DNA of 64,000 nt from Nageia nagi (lineage: Eukaryota > Pinophyta). The DNA is taken from the NCBI GenBank assembly GCA_050084985.1, contig JBITNC010000001.1:171430001-171494000 (forward strand), read 5' to 3'. Shown here piece after piece: positions 35,951 through 48,306 of the stretch. Both the position numbers and the translations under genes were made by a program. The notes under the pieces were generated by a model. The model searched no databases, was not told the DNA's origin, and saw nothing but the letters and a program-made list of their open reading frames with translations. Numbering within the stretch: position 1 is the first letter of the stretch; every line of letters starts with the position of its first letter.

Positions 35951-36746
35951 ATACCTTCTTAAGTAACAATTGAATCATCCTAGTTTATCAAATCTTAAAC
36001 AATATCAATTTTTTAAAATGTCATTTTCTAAATAATCAATTTCTGAAATATTATTTTCCGAATTATCAAGTTTTGAACTATCATTTTCTAAAGCATAATG
36101 CTTTAAAATGTCAATTTTTCAATTATCATGTGTTTTGAAATATTATTTTTTGAATTGTCATGCTTTTAAATACCATTTACTGAAGTATCATGCTCTAATG
36201 TAACATTTGTTGAACTTTCACATTATGAATTATCTACTAACTCGCATTGAAGAACTATCAAGTTTTACTTATGTTTCATATTTTATCCTGCTACATGCTT
36301 TATCGCTACTAACAAAAGCAGTATCAAGAATTTTCATGTCCCCTATTAACTATCCAAGATATGCAAACATGCTCCTCCAATTATCTTTGTTTTGCAAGTC
36401 TCAAACAAATTTCACTTTGCACTCCATGTTTCAGCATAGGACTTTGTATGCAACCCAAAGCAAAAGAAGAAATCAATTCTATTTGCTTCACTATGAAAGA
36501 ACATCCTCAACCAAGCTCTCCCATGTCCTTCTCAGCCTTTGGGGCAAGGATGGGTCTCCAACCAAATCATTGTAGGTCCGATCATTCTGTATTTTCTAGA
36601 ATTCTTTGTTTTTTCATATAACTTCTTGCAGGTTTTTTGCTATGGTAATAAAGAAGCCTTCATCAAATTTGTAATTTTTATTTTTATTTTATTTTGGAAT
36701 GCAGCCTAAGGTTCTCTCCATCGACCATATTCCAAAAGGGGCAAAT
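35951..36746 (+). mobile_element. 3' internal end of a TGTAGA-type LTR element, copy 2
   Basis: The first part (35985-36220) is a run of short degenerate repeats (AACTATCATTTTCTAAA-like). From 36340 it matches 9830-10207. A polypurine tract AAAAGGGGCAAAT at 36734-36746 directly precedes the LTR. No intact frame is present. Confidence 0.5.
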
Positions 36747-37570
36747 TGTAGAACTAGTGATTATGCCTGAATGCTAGGTGTTTTAGCACCCAACCCCACA
36801 TCACCCAATGTTTTGGCCTTTAGTCCAAAAAACATCCAATGCTTTGGCATCACTAGTAAAGAATGAAAGCAATTTGTCCTCAAGCCTCAACAACCTCCCC
36901 AATTGAATAAAGTAATCTTGAAATTTCTACGCATCTATTTAGGATCATCAGCAGCAAAATCATATTTAGAATTATCATTTCAAAATCATCACTCGAGAAT
37001 CATCCTAATGTGTCATCTACTACAACTAGGTTTCCCTCTAAGATAATTAAATATTTAACAAGAAGCCTCCCATATAGGCTCAAACTTGCATTGCAACTAT
37101 TTAAAATGAGTTTAAGCGTTTTACTTGATTCATATAAAATGTGAATTCGGACCCACTTTTGGTAAATCAAGGTTAATTTAAGTGAATTTCTCTAAATTAG
37201 CATTATCTTCTATGCACATTGATCTAAGTGGATCCACCTAGATGAACTCAAACTCAAAGTCATTCCAAAATGTTTGCAAATTTGTTCTCGCATCATCTCA
37301 AGCAAAATCATCATCTCATAATTATCTTCAAGATTATCATCTTTAAAATTACCTTAGAATTATTCAAATCTATCATCTAGTTATAGTTATGGTTCTCCCT
37401 CCAAGATCATAAAGTTATCCACTAGAAAGCTTCCAATATTCTACACTCCAAATATATCTTTTCTTGTAAATTTCTAGATCTCTATATTGCATCTTGCTAT
37501 TAATATATTTTCATTCTGTAGGTAAATAAATATAAATGTTTTAATACATTGTCTTATTTTTATTTCTACA
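36747..37570 (+). repeat. LTR of the TGTAGA family, copy 2 (824 bp)
   Basis: It starts TGTAGAACTAG after the polypurine tract and ends ATTTCTACA at 37570, so the ends form the inverted pair TGTAGA/TCTACA. It aligns with 10208-11050. Only the 3' LTR and part of the interior are seen. Confidence 0.7.
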
Positions 37571-38520
37571 CTTCTGACCCTCTGCCTTCTTGATAAGTCT
37601 TCTATGTATATCCTCTTATGAATTTGAATAATCCTAATAGCTAGATCATATACTTCATATTGCCATTAAATCTAGTTTCCTTCATAGATAAAAATAGATG
37701 TGCATTGTTTGTCTTTTATTTTTGTGTCTATTGACACATATGAGTCATCAACCAAAAAGTTCCTTTATCATTGACTCAAGTAGAAACTAGAAATAAAGAA
37801 CATAGTGGACTTGGAGCCAAATTAATCTAGGTACAAACCTGACGTAGAGATTCTGACTAAGCCCATGTAGGTGATGAAGAAATGTGAAGACTTAATACCT
37901 TTTAATATTCCATCAACACATCTTTCACTATCATTAAGACCACCTTCTAGACCAGTATTCAGCTCAACATTCCCATCACGGTTTGGGTAACATGCAATTT
38001 GTCCCTCATCATTGGTGACTTCTTGATAATTGAATTCCTGAGCATGCAACCAATGAGCAAACCACTTGAGGTACGCACAATTGAGCCTATTGTTTGCGAT
38101 GAGATGGTTCTTGCATAGCATACCATCATTAATAGACACACCATTAGTGTGTCCATTATGGGCAATGATGATTCCATCATTGCAGAATTTTTGAATAATG
38201 GTGAATTGGTTGATGGAGGCATCAATAAGCACATGTTGTGATTAGTGCCATTCGACTCCATTACCAAACCTATCATGGATCCAATGGGACGAAGTACAAA
38301 CAATATATCAATTGAAACAATGACTCTACATGCAGTTGTGGAGTTTTGTAAGTCTCATCATCAAGTATGATGACATAGTTGAGAAGGAAGTATACATAAG
38401 CGATCTAATCACATTATTGTACATAGAACATACTACATAACAATAGTTAGATTAGTGGATGCAGCTTGTAATGTTCAAACTCTGAGATAAAAGATCTAAA
38501 ATGGCACTTAATTAATTTTT
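37571..38520 (-). other. Intron sequence with an unrecognised 136-codon frame
   Basis: A minus-strand frame at 37822-38232 has an ordinary-looking composition (ASINQFTIIQKFCNDGIIIA, YLKWFAHWLHAQEFNYQEV), and a second frame overlaps it. I recognise no domain. It could be a captured gene fragment, or chance. The rest of the stretch holds nothing visible. Confidence 0.3.
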
Positions 38521-38765
38521 GTTAGGTTGGTAGAAGCAAGTATCAATTGCCATGATCATTCATATGGCAGTGCTATACATGTTATCCCTTTCATGTTCCA
38601 TGGTACAACATGTTGGAAATCATCATCATAATTTTTCCTAAGTTGGTAGTTGGTAGGAGTAACTATCAATTGCCATGCTCATTCAGAGGGCAGTGCTATA
38701 CATGACAGCCTTTTCATGTTGCATGGTATGATATGTTGGATATCAATTATCATCATCATGAAATA
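38521..38765. repeat. Two-copy tandem duplication in intron
   Basis: A unit of about 120 bp occurs twice, with TATCAATTGCCATG.TCATTCA, GGCAGTGCTATACATG and TCATGTT.CATGGTA in both copies. The copies differ at many positions, so the duplication is old. Confidence 0.65.
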
Positions 38766-39354
38766 TTGGTGAGCCCACAAAAGGATGTGTTGCTACACAC
38801 TGCATTAGATGATCCTTGTACAACCAGCCCGTGCATTGATAGTTGATTTATTTTGTGGTGCTTCCCATTTAGAATAGAAATATCCAAATTCTCTGCACAT
38901 TACATGTTATTTCTTATGTAGTTCATATTTTACAGTCTTCATGTGTATAGTTCATTGTGCATTCACATTTTGTTGCAGAAGTACAATCCTACATGTATGA
39001 GAGTAATCTTCTAGGATAAGATATCAGTTTCTCAATATAAATGCATAGTTGGCCCATGCAAAAGGTATGCAGTTCATCTTGGATTTGAGATTAAATCAAG
39101 GCTTTTGTATAATAACAAGTTTGCACCCTTTTAGGTAGAGGTTTGGATATATACCTTTACATGCAATTTTTTTTTTCTTGAGGTGTTTATGTGCAATTTT
39201 ATTTGCATTGGTCAGTATATAAGATTTTGTATTGTGTTCATTTAAAAGGAATTAAACTATATCAGATATGAATAAATGCTCAGCTTTTAAAATTTCTCTT
39301 AATACTGAAGCAAATATGTATGCAAATGCTCTGTTGTGAGGAAAAATTGTTTAC

Positions 39355-39679
39355 CTGATGGCGAAAAATGAAATACCCAAAGCCAAAGTAGACAATAATG
39401 AAAGGCAAGATTATGGGTGTAACTGTAGAATATACAAGGCCAAGTAAAAAGTATAGTTGCATGCGAGGGAGGGCTTCTGCAAGTGCAATACCACCTGGAT
39501 CCATAGCCTTCACCCTATCTTCCTCAGTCTTTACAAAAAGAGAGTTCTTTACATGGAACATGATAAGTGGAACCAATCGTAAAATCTCTCCAGCAATGCC
39601 AGCCCACCCATCAATCATGATGTAAGTTATAAAGAATGTTGCTCTCAGTGGGATTGATACTCCAAGCTGTTTTATCTTT
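39355..39679 (-). CDS. OSCA1-like: OSCA/CSC1-like channel, exon C
   Basis: It encodes 108 residues from the most conserved part of the OSCA pore domain: GVSIPLRATFFITYIMIDGW, then AGIAGEILRLVPLIMFHVKN and LQ-type QLYFLLGLVYSTVTPIILPF, ending YFIFRHQ. Two or three membrane segments are evident. The acceptor (minus) is TATTTGCAG before the A at 39679. That base completes a Glu codon left by exon B (GA|A). The donor is CAG|GTAAAC at 39355/39354, phase 0. The frame is open throughout. The intron to exon B is only 275 bp, in contrast with its giant neighbours. Confidence 0.93.
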
Positions 39680-39954
39680 CTGCAAATACAAGTCTCAGTG
39701 AATCAAAATAAAGCACATAAAAGAGACCCAAATCAGTTCCAATCATATATTTATTTTCATAGCATTCTCTTCCTTGACCATAGATCTGATAGACAGAAAT
39801 AGATTATGAGCATCTGGTACAAGAGACAAAATAAGATCTGCAGATAGCAATTTGCAATTTACAAGTAACTCTTGTGGCCGATTCTAATTCCACATCTCAA
39901 AAATAATAATCATTACAATGCATCAAATATAATTTAAAATGAATGCGATATTAC

Positions 39955-40215
39955 TCAGTAGGAGAATCGCCAAACTTCTTGAGTTCATCCTTTGGATTAA
40001 AATCTGAAAGTGCTGATCCCGTGATCAGAGAGCCAAGAAATACAGCTATCAAAATGAAATAATAGTATTTGCTTGCTGTATTTCTTTCAATTTCTGAAAA
40101 TGATGAGTAACCTTCAATTTTGGACATTGTCATCAAAATTGTTGGAAGGATAAGGAGAAATAATTTCAAAGCCAGTCCTGGTAGAAAACCTTGGATGAAT
40201 GACTTTACCAACTTT
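39955..40215 (-). CDS. OSCA1-like: OSCA/CSC1-like channel, exon B
   Basis: It encodes 86 full codons plus split codons at both ends: KLVKSFIQGFLPGLALKLFL, LILPTILMTMSKIEGYSS, IERNTASKYYYFILIAVFL, and LKKFGDSPT. FIQGFLPG and LMTMSKIEG are signatures of the DUF221 pore region, with membrane helices around them. The acceptor is TGTACAG before 40215 (one base completes the codon TT|A with exon A). The donor is ACTGA|GTAATA at 39955/39954. Alignment across both junctions has no gap relative to the family as I know it, so no exon is missing between A and C. Confidence 0.93.
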
Positions 40216-41800
40216 CTGTACACAAAATTAGATATAAAAACATCAAATAACGCCTAAGAGTCTATATATTTTCAATAGTCCACTCCTTAAATAAACATTC
40301 AACAAAGCACAGCTTCTACCATAAATATTCTTTATTATAAAACTAGCATGTTATCCACACAACAGCATTGACATTAAATATGATAAAAATATCATAAATT
40401 AGATTAAGACATAATATTTTGTTTGCTACTGGTTAAAGTTGAGTAGTTCTGGAAGTGAACATAACATAGACAATAACCAGGAAAAGCGTGGAAGATATGC
40501 TTCTTATGGGGTATAAATAGAATAAGCATAAAGACACAAAATTTAAAGGGGGCTTCTACCTAGGCTAATGGTTTTGTACAAACAAATAATTACACATGAC
40601 AATTGGGAGCAACAACTCGTGTATAATCATATCATGGTTACAAAAAAATTCATATGCATTTTTGAAATTAAGAAACTGGTAAATTAGAAAATCAAAGATA
40701 AGATATTCACCCAAATAAAGATTATAGGATAATTGCAGACAATTGAGACGTACATGACATGTCAACAGTTTCGATATTTGATTTAGCACTTGTATAATCA
40801 TAAGGATACAGAAATCAAATAAGAAGCTGCAAATGCAAACTATCATCTGGACATATTGAAGAAATCATTAAGAAAAGCATAACACTTGTGTGTTGATCTT
40901 TCAGTGAGAACTGTAATAAATGAAATATCAGTTTTATCATGATAATGGTGTTATGGAATCGAGAACAATGGCATAAATACGCTACAGGAATTGCACAAGG
41001 GACTCAGCATTCCTACAACTGATTTGTAATACTTTGTTGATCAGGAGCTCCATGGTCCTCTCTCCAACATGTTGGGAGGTATTTCTTTCCCTCGGTAATT
41101 CTCTGAAATCATCTTAGGCTTTAGGACTCCCCAGCATCATAGTCAGGAAAGCTTTACCAATTCCCTCATTTGAAAAGGACTGTCTACCTCCAAGGCTCTT
41201 GTCAAAACTCCTACTCAAAGCTCTGACATCTATAGGTAACTTGCAAAGCAAAATCCAATGCTTGTATAAATGTCTCTGTGTAGGGATGTATTATGTGTGT
41301 GGTATCCCTCTTTGGAATCAGTCCCAATGGAAAAAATGTATGGAATATGAGATGATAGGTTGTTAAACAACATTTTTTTTAATAAGGTATAGAGTTTGTT
41401 CATAATATTTGTGTATATATTTAAAGATCATATTTGGGTTTTAAAGCATAAAGACAATACTAGAAAGTGAGAAACTACACTTTTGAAATGGAAACGAATA
41501 CTTGGTTAGATACCAAATTGGTCACCACTATAAATCATTGTCTAAAAAGTTCATCCTTTCCGAATCAGTTAAAGGGATCTCATCCAATTGTGCAAACAAA
41601 CAACTATTGTTTGAGTTGTTCCAAAGAGGAGCGGGAAGTGCAACCAATTGTGAACAATCAAATGGACATGGTGGAAGATCGTGGGAAGAACTAGAGTTTA
41701 GATGAAATTCCTAGTTTGATGTCATGAAATAGGAAACAAATTCAGAATATTTCATCTAACATGCATGCTATGAACCAAGAAACTATCAAATACTAGTTTC
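40216..41800. other. OSCA intron sequence, no gene seen
   Basis: Intron next to exon B. Short frames at 40565-40846 and 41467-41705 have no recognisable domain. No repeats matching other parts of the window were noticed. Confidence 0.35.
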
Positions 41801-42133
41801 CAACACTTTAGAAAGGTAAAGCAATGATACTTTCCCTAAAACTCGTGAATTTTAAAAGGAAGGATGCAAAAGTGTCAAACGAATAATGATAATCCTTAAG
41901 GATCAATTCACAACACCACAAATGGATAATAAAGCTTGATCTTTGCCGTAACCACTTTGTACATAGCTTATAAAAGAGTTATGCAAGAATACATCAATTT
42001 GCTCCTCTTTTACAAAAATTTCACTTTTTTACAAAATGCTAGTTAAAATGAGACCCCTTGCCTCTTATTTATAGGCATTTTGGGGGATTTTTCTAAAAAA
42101 CTATTAGTGGAAGAAAAAATGCTAATTTGAATG
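41801..42133 (-). repeat. Distal part of a minus-strand family G LTR split by an insertion
   Basis: In reverse complement it continues the LTR read from 60016 down to 57508: AATTTAGCATT there is followed here by CATTCAAATTAGCATTTTTT. A TATA-like CCTATAAATAAGAGG (minus) lies near 42060-42075. GAATG at 42129-42133 is the left target duplication of the nested element. Confidence 0.65.
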
Positions 42134-42429
42134 TGTTGTGCCCGCACACAACATCCCAAAATACAAGATTTTGAGGTCCCTATTTTTGCAAAGGCAATGA
42201 GGTGCATTGCTTTGAGATTGGCTTTTGACGGCAGATAGTTCATTTTGAAGAGTGCAAACGTGATAACAAAGAGCGATTCAAGAAGATCTTGCGACGAAAA
42301 ACCTGAAGAGTATCAAAGTATCCAATCACCAATTTTGAAGCCAAGGAGCCAAGATCTGAGAGAGAGTATCAGAGCATGGATTTTTGGTCTAGAGTGGAGC
42401 CAGTGGAGATGGGGTCCTTTTTACACCAT

Positions 42430-42960
42430 TTCAACTCATAAATGCCAAGTGTGACGAAAATAAGTGTTTTTGCAAAGTTTAAACCCGGGAGCAATGGATG
42501 TAGCTAAAATGATAAAAATAAGCATTTTTGTCAAGTATGAGCCTGGAAAGCTCAAAAATGGTCATTATCACAAAAAGCCATGTTTTGGTCGATTTTGGGC
42601 CTGGAAGTTGTCAATACAATAAAGATGTGCGTTTTTGCACCGTATGAGCCCAGAAAGCTCGAAAATGGTCAAAAATGCAAAGTTGAGCTCAAAATGGCCA
42701 AAAATGCTCTAAAATGCTGAAAATGCTAGAAATGATCGTTTTTTCACACTTAAGGCCCGGAAATGTCAGAAATGGATACTTTAAGCTCGAAAATGACGAG
42801 TTTAAACTCAAAAAGGTGAAAATGGTTGTTTTTGCATCGTTTGAGCTTGGCAATAATCGAAAAGATAGAGTTTGAGCTTGAAGGTGCCGAAAGAGGCGTT
42901 TTGGTCGAGTTTGAGCTTGGGAACACCGGAAGTGGCCGAAGATGCACAGATTGATTCTAG
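42430..42960 (+). repeat. Array D in the 5' LTR
   Basis: About nine units of roughly 60 bp with GAGCCYGGAAAGCTC, AATGGTCA and GTTTTTGCACC-type blocks. Confidence 0.7.
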
Positions 42961-42999
42961 AATGGGTCGAAAATGAAATTTGGAGTACCCCTAGCCCTA

Positions 43000-44500
43000 G
43001 GCACATTTTCCCAAGGTATTGAAGACCCAAATGAGGGAAAATGGTGCATGTTTCTCATAGATAAATGCAAATGGTGTCAGAATTCAAGTTTAAGAGTGTC
43101 ATTGGAGAGATAAGGTGAATTTTATCACAAGTAAGACTTGAAATTTTCGATTTTGACCAAGTCTAAGGCACTCAAATCCTAGGCACAGTTTTTCAAGCCT
43201 ATGGGAAATCCATAGAGATGATTTTTGGTGCCTAGATTGTGGAGGAAAAGTGGAAATGCATCGGAATTCAAATGTGAATGCATAGATGGATGGAAGAGGT
43301 GATTCTAAGGCACTTTAGGTCTTCAATTGTTCAAATTTGAGCAAGTTTAGACCCTTAGAAAGCTAGGCACAAGTTTTCCAATTTTTCCAAATCCATTGGC
43401 ATGAAAAATGGTGCCTAGATTGACAAAATGAAGTATTTTTTGACCAAAAATCAAGTTTAGATGCTTGGGAACAAGGAAGAGACCATTTCAAGCACATTTA
43501 ATACTCAAAATTTCCGATTTTGAACAATTTTAGGCACCCTAAAGGCTAGGCGCAGTTTTGCAAGGCTATAGGAATCCAATGGAGTGAAAAATGGCGCCTA
43601 GGATGGAAAAAATTGATAAATTTTAATCAAAAGTCAACTTTGAGGGCATAAGTACATAAAGGAGGTCATTTTGAGAAGGTTTAAACTTACAAATTTTCAT
43701 TTTTGAGCAAGTTTGGAGGCACAAAAAGCTAGGCACAGGTTTGGGACTGATTGAAGATCCATAGGACTGAATTTTGGCACCAAGGTTGGAAAAATTTGAT
43801 AAATTTCACTCAAAAATCAAGTTGGACCCCTTCATTCCAAAGAAAAAAGCATTTCAAGCACCTTTAACACTTGAGATTTTTTATTTTAGGCCATGGAAAC
43901 GCCTCAAAAAAGAAAGCGCAGATTTTCATGCAATTGGGAATCCATACACCTGAAAATTGGCACCTAACATGGGAGAATGTGAAGATTTTTAATGTGAAGA
44001 TTTTTACCAAAAATCAAGTTTTTAGACATATTTGCAAGGAAAATGGCATTTTGAGCACATTTAATACTTCAAATTTTCAATTTTGAGCAACAAAAAGGCA
44101 CCCAAAAGGTAGGCGCAGGTTTTCATACCATTGGAAATCCAATGGAGTGAATTCTAGCACCTAGCATGAAGAAGATTCAAAAATTTGCCTCAAAATTCAA
44201 GTTATAGGGGTCAATTGCATGGGAAACATGATTCTAAGCACATTTAAACTTGCAATTTTTCGATTTTGAGCAAGGAAAATGCCCCAAATTCCTAGGCACA
44301 AGTTTGCTAATTTTTCCAAATCCAATGGCATGAAAAATGATGCCTAACTTGATGAGGGATATCAAATTTTGCCCAAAAGCTAAATTTTATGGTTTCATTG
44401 CATCGAAGGGCACATTTTGAGCACATTTAAACTTTGGAATTTTTGGATTTAAGCATATTAAAGAGCTCAAAAATCTAGAAGGCATTTTTCATTCCTATGG
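43000..44500 (+). repeat. Array E, about 165-bp tandem repeat (about 9 units)
   Basis: Each unit has TAGGCRCAGGTTTT, then a palindromic CATTGGAAATCCAATG-like centre, then TGGCRCCTA. This gives a potential hairpin with outer arms TAGGCGC/GCGCCTA. TCAAAAATCAAGTT and GAGCACATTTAA fill the rest. Units diverge by perhaps 20-30% by eye. Confidence 0.7.
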
Positions 44501-45942
44501 AAATTTTCACTTTTTTCTACTTAAAAAATCCATAGATAGAAAAATAGAAAATTTTGCCAAAAACATCAAATCTTTCCCAAAACCTCTCAAAATTTGCCAA
44601 GTAACTTGTAATCCCATCCTCCATCCATCCATGAGCTCAAATCCACTTTTTAAAAATTTTCCAAATTTTGGACCCCCCCTGTCTGTTTCAAAAATTAGAC
44701 CAAAAATCCACCACTTCAAAAAATTCTCTCAAAATCCCTTGAAAATTTGCCACAATGATCACATCATAGGCAAATCCAAATTCAAAGAAAGGAGTTCAAA
44801 AGATTGACAGAAAGATGATTTGAAGCTTCAAATTTTCCCAAATTGATGCAAAATACCTTGAAATGCGTGCCAAAGGGCATCAAGTTTTGTAAATATTTTA
44901 TTTTTAGCATATTTTAGTGGAATGAGACTCTGCTCCCACTAAAACGATATTGCAATTTCAATTTAGCATTCAAATTAGCAATTTTAAAGCTTTTTTTGAA
45001 ATTAGGGAAATGCCCTCAAATTTCACCTAAAAAGGGATCACTTTTGAGGTAGAATGTTTTTAGTGAAAATTTGTGAAAAATTAGCAAATTGACGTATGCT
45101 TGTAATTTTTGCACGAATTTAATACAAAGTGGTGAAATATTTGAAACAAAGAGATTTGTCATTTGTGAAATTGTGGATTTGACCATTTTGGAGCTTTTTG
45201 AGATGATATAGAATCTTTCACGTTGTTCCTTGAAAATTCCTGAATTTTAGAAAAAAAATTCTGAAAAATTTTAGAAGTTTTTGAATCACTCCCAAATCGT
45301 CGCCTTTCTACAATTTGTATAGTAAGTGAACGTATTCTCGGCTTCTCTTGTTTCTATGACATCAAATTAGATTTTTTTATTCGAAACGAAGTTTGTGCAC
45401 TTGTTGTGTTGTGTCTTTCTGTTGATTGCATCGATCCTGCTTGCAGAGTACCAACGATTAGCTCTCCTCCCTGCTCCTCTTAAGAATAGACTGAACTTAG
45501 ATTATTCTATTTTTAGGTTGGAGGACTTCGAATGAAACTTCTTGAATGATCCTAAAGTAAGAGACCTTAGACACTGCTTCACTATAACCTTTTCTTTGTC
45601 ATCTCACTAGTATTCAAAACATTCTCATCCCTTTTTTCTTTTCTTTATTTTACACTTTCTTTAAACATATGGCAACTTTCGAACTATTATAAGATGAAAC
45701 AACTCAATCCCTACAAAAAATGTGAGTTAGCAGTTATTACCTCTACTACACCACTCAATTGATTTCCAAACAAGACCTACACAATTTAAAGCTTGTATTA
45801 ACGACACGAGCTTTCCGATAGAAACCTTGGGGTATCAGTCCTTACAAGAGGAGTTCAGTAACGCATTCTCACCTACATGCTGGGTTGCTTTCCCATCTTC
45901 ATCGTATGGGTGATCGCCGAGTAAGAGGAAAGGTTTCCTTCC

Positions 45943-46090
45943 CAACATAGATTGGCGCTAGAAGGAGGGTCGTTTGATTGTTCTATCCTTCCCTAAAACA
46001 GGCTAGTTTAACTTTTATCTAGCTCCTCTTCTCTACGCGCCAACATAGATAGGTGCTAGAAGGAGGGTTGTTTGATAGTTTTATCTTCCC
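45943..46090 (+). promoter_or_regulatory. Primer-binding-site region, duplicated
   Basis: Right after the LTR, TGGCGCTAGAAGGAGGG (from 45953) begins with the TGG expected for pairing to a tRNA 3' CCA. I could not name the tRNA. The block CAACATAGATTGGCGCTAGA recurs 98 bp later at 46041 in a mutated form (TAGGTGCTAG), so the LTR junction and primer site are tandemly duplicated. Confidence 0.6.
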
Positions 46091-46199
46091 TATGCTAGTG
46101 TCCACTTGTTTTTTTACCGACGACCTGATTTTTTTTTCTTGCTCTACTTAATTGTTGTCTTTTTCTTTTTCTTTTTTCTTTTTTTCCTGCTCCTTTAAA

Positions 46200-47680
46200 A
46201 ACTTCAAGTTGGGACCTAGAAGAGAGAACATATTTGTTTATAGTACAAGGGTAGCTAGAGCAGCAAGAGAAGCAACAGAGGCAACTGAAAGGGAGTTGAA
46301 TAAAGAGATAGATCAAATTCCAAGAAGCCCAGTATCCGAATTCAATTTAGAAGGGTCCAATATTCCAACGTAGCATACTTCCCCAAGAGAAATTGTTAAA
46401 CCACCAATTATTACCTCAAGTATCACTCAATCGATAGTGCAAACAATAACCCAACCTATTGTGCCATCAATTCAACCACTAGTTGTTCAATTTGCAAATC
46501 AGAATCAGAACATCCCAATGGCAGCAACTTCAGCATGGTTGGTGGGAAGACCAATAAATATTGCAGGACAGGTGCATCAATGCCCTAAGAATCCGGATAG
46601 ATACCTGTCGAAGTTTATTCATGATGGACCAGTAACGGTGGAAGATCATATTCACATGTACAAAGATGACATACGACAACTAGATGTGGTTCATGAACAT
46701 ATGGCTTGCCGCATGTTCCCAAATACTCTAGACAGCATGGTTACTATGTGGTATGCTAGTTTACTTGAAGGATCGATAACTTCATTGACACAGCTTGAAG
46801 AATCATTTCTGAATCAATTTAGTGTGCCCATCGATCCAAATGTTCTATACAATTAACTTGCAATGATTAAACGTCTACCTCATGAGCCGCTTCAAAACTT
46901 CAATTATAGATTACAGATACCATACTCCAAGCTCATGGATCCTTACAAAGTTGATGGAGCTTGTGCATTAAAAATGTACCTAAGATCACTCGACAATATG
47001 ATTGGGGCTTTCCTCAGAAGAGATGGTACAATAATGACACTACCTATTGCCTATTCAACGGCACTGAAAATTGAACAAGAGCTCAACCCGCAAGGAAATG
47101 GCCAAATAAATGTGACCACCATACAACCCATTAATCCATTCAATGCCCATACTCAAAATTTGAGTGTTCAAGAAGCGGTAAATCCTCAGACTTTCCCACT
47201 CCAACAGATGGCATCAGCGATTGATACAAGTTCAGCTATCAATCCAATTGCTCCTTTCCAACCTACATTCTTGAATCTTACTAAACAAGTTGCGAACCCC
47301 GATGCAGATACTGCAATAGTTTGGCACAACAACGGAAAATTGAAGAGCTTGAGAGGTTGGTACAGAAAATGCGCAATGATATGACTCAAATGAAGATGAA
47401 TCAGAGTCATAACTATCAGAATCAGCAGAATGACAAAAGTCAAAATCAGCAGGATCGTAAGCATAATTACCAAGGTGATAGCCCACGAAATTTCAACTTC
47501 CAAAGGACGAATAGAACATGGAATGCTAGTCCAAATAACAGCGGTGTTCCAAATTTGGTTGTCAACGATAGTAATCATGTGAACAACTTTGATTTATCAT
47601 GTATAGGCTTATCCAACTGGTGTAAAGTGCACTCTACAACCTCACATGGAGAATCCAAATGTCTTTAATTCAATGCAGCA
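46200..47680 (+). pseudogene. Ty3/gypsy gag (decayed)
   Basis: The N-terminal part (RVARAAREATEATE) runs in the same frame into the capsid-like domain at 46437-46856 (PDRYLSKFIHDGPV, MACRMFPNTLDSMVTMWYAS, SITSLTQLEESFLNQF). After a stop at 46854-46856 it continues FLRRDGT..., ending in a frameshift near 47330. The next frame carries a coiled-coil-like piece and an asparagine/glutamine-rich linker, then WCKVHSTTSHGESKC, the cysteine/histidine spacing found at gag ends of this group. Stops at 46371, 46854 and 47666 and the frameshift make it non-functional. Assembly of the particle shell would have been its role. Confidence 0.8.
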
Positions 47681-48306
47681 ATGAATGTTTTTCAACAAGA
47701 GATACAAAACATGGATATGACACCAAATAATGCGCGAAGCACATCTCAATCTAATTCCAATCCAATTGTAGTAGCCGAGATGTCATACAAAGATGAAGAT
47801 GTCTAGGAAGGAGAAACATCTGAAGATGGAGTGTATGCTGTAGGACCAATCTTTGAAGAAGAAGTTTATACAACGAAACAGCAAACACCACAAGGCCACC
47901 ATACCTATAACTTTTGGCCAAGGGTAAACAAAGAGAATGCAACTTCATCCAGACCTCTGAACAACGTATAGATTCCACCTGATCAAACTTCACTAGTTAA
48001 TCCTCCACCACGTGTGCAACAACCTTCGCATGTACCTGTGCAACATGTACAACCATTTGTACAAACTTTCCGTCAAGTACAAAGTCGACAAGGAGAGACA
48101 CAGTCACACAACACAAAGACAAAAAGGTATTTGAGGAAAGAACTGAATTGGTACCACCGTAATACAATATCATTAAAGATATGAAGAAACAAAGAGTAAA
48201 CATGACAATGTACGATTCTTTAGATGATGAGATCCAATAGAAACTATTGCTCAATGAAATAAAACAAAGGAAACAAAAATGGATACCTAAAACATCAGAT
48301 ATATAG

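Larger units (their letters stand above)
42134..45947 (+). repeat. 5' LTR of the nested gypsy element (3,814 bp)
   Basis: It starts TGTTGTGC and ends CCTTCCCAACA. It contains array D (42430-42960), array E (43000-44500) and a non-repetitive distal part (44500-45947). That distal part is shared with 55210-57502 and, in part, with 24870-25583. It holds no long reading frame, unlike copies 1-3. Confidence 0.8.

Noticed and set aside
35638-35978. Glycine/arginine-rich and proline-rich frames on both strands
   Set aside because: They arise from the polypyrimidine composition and the C run. There is no codon structure or domain.
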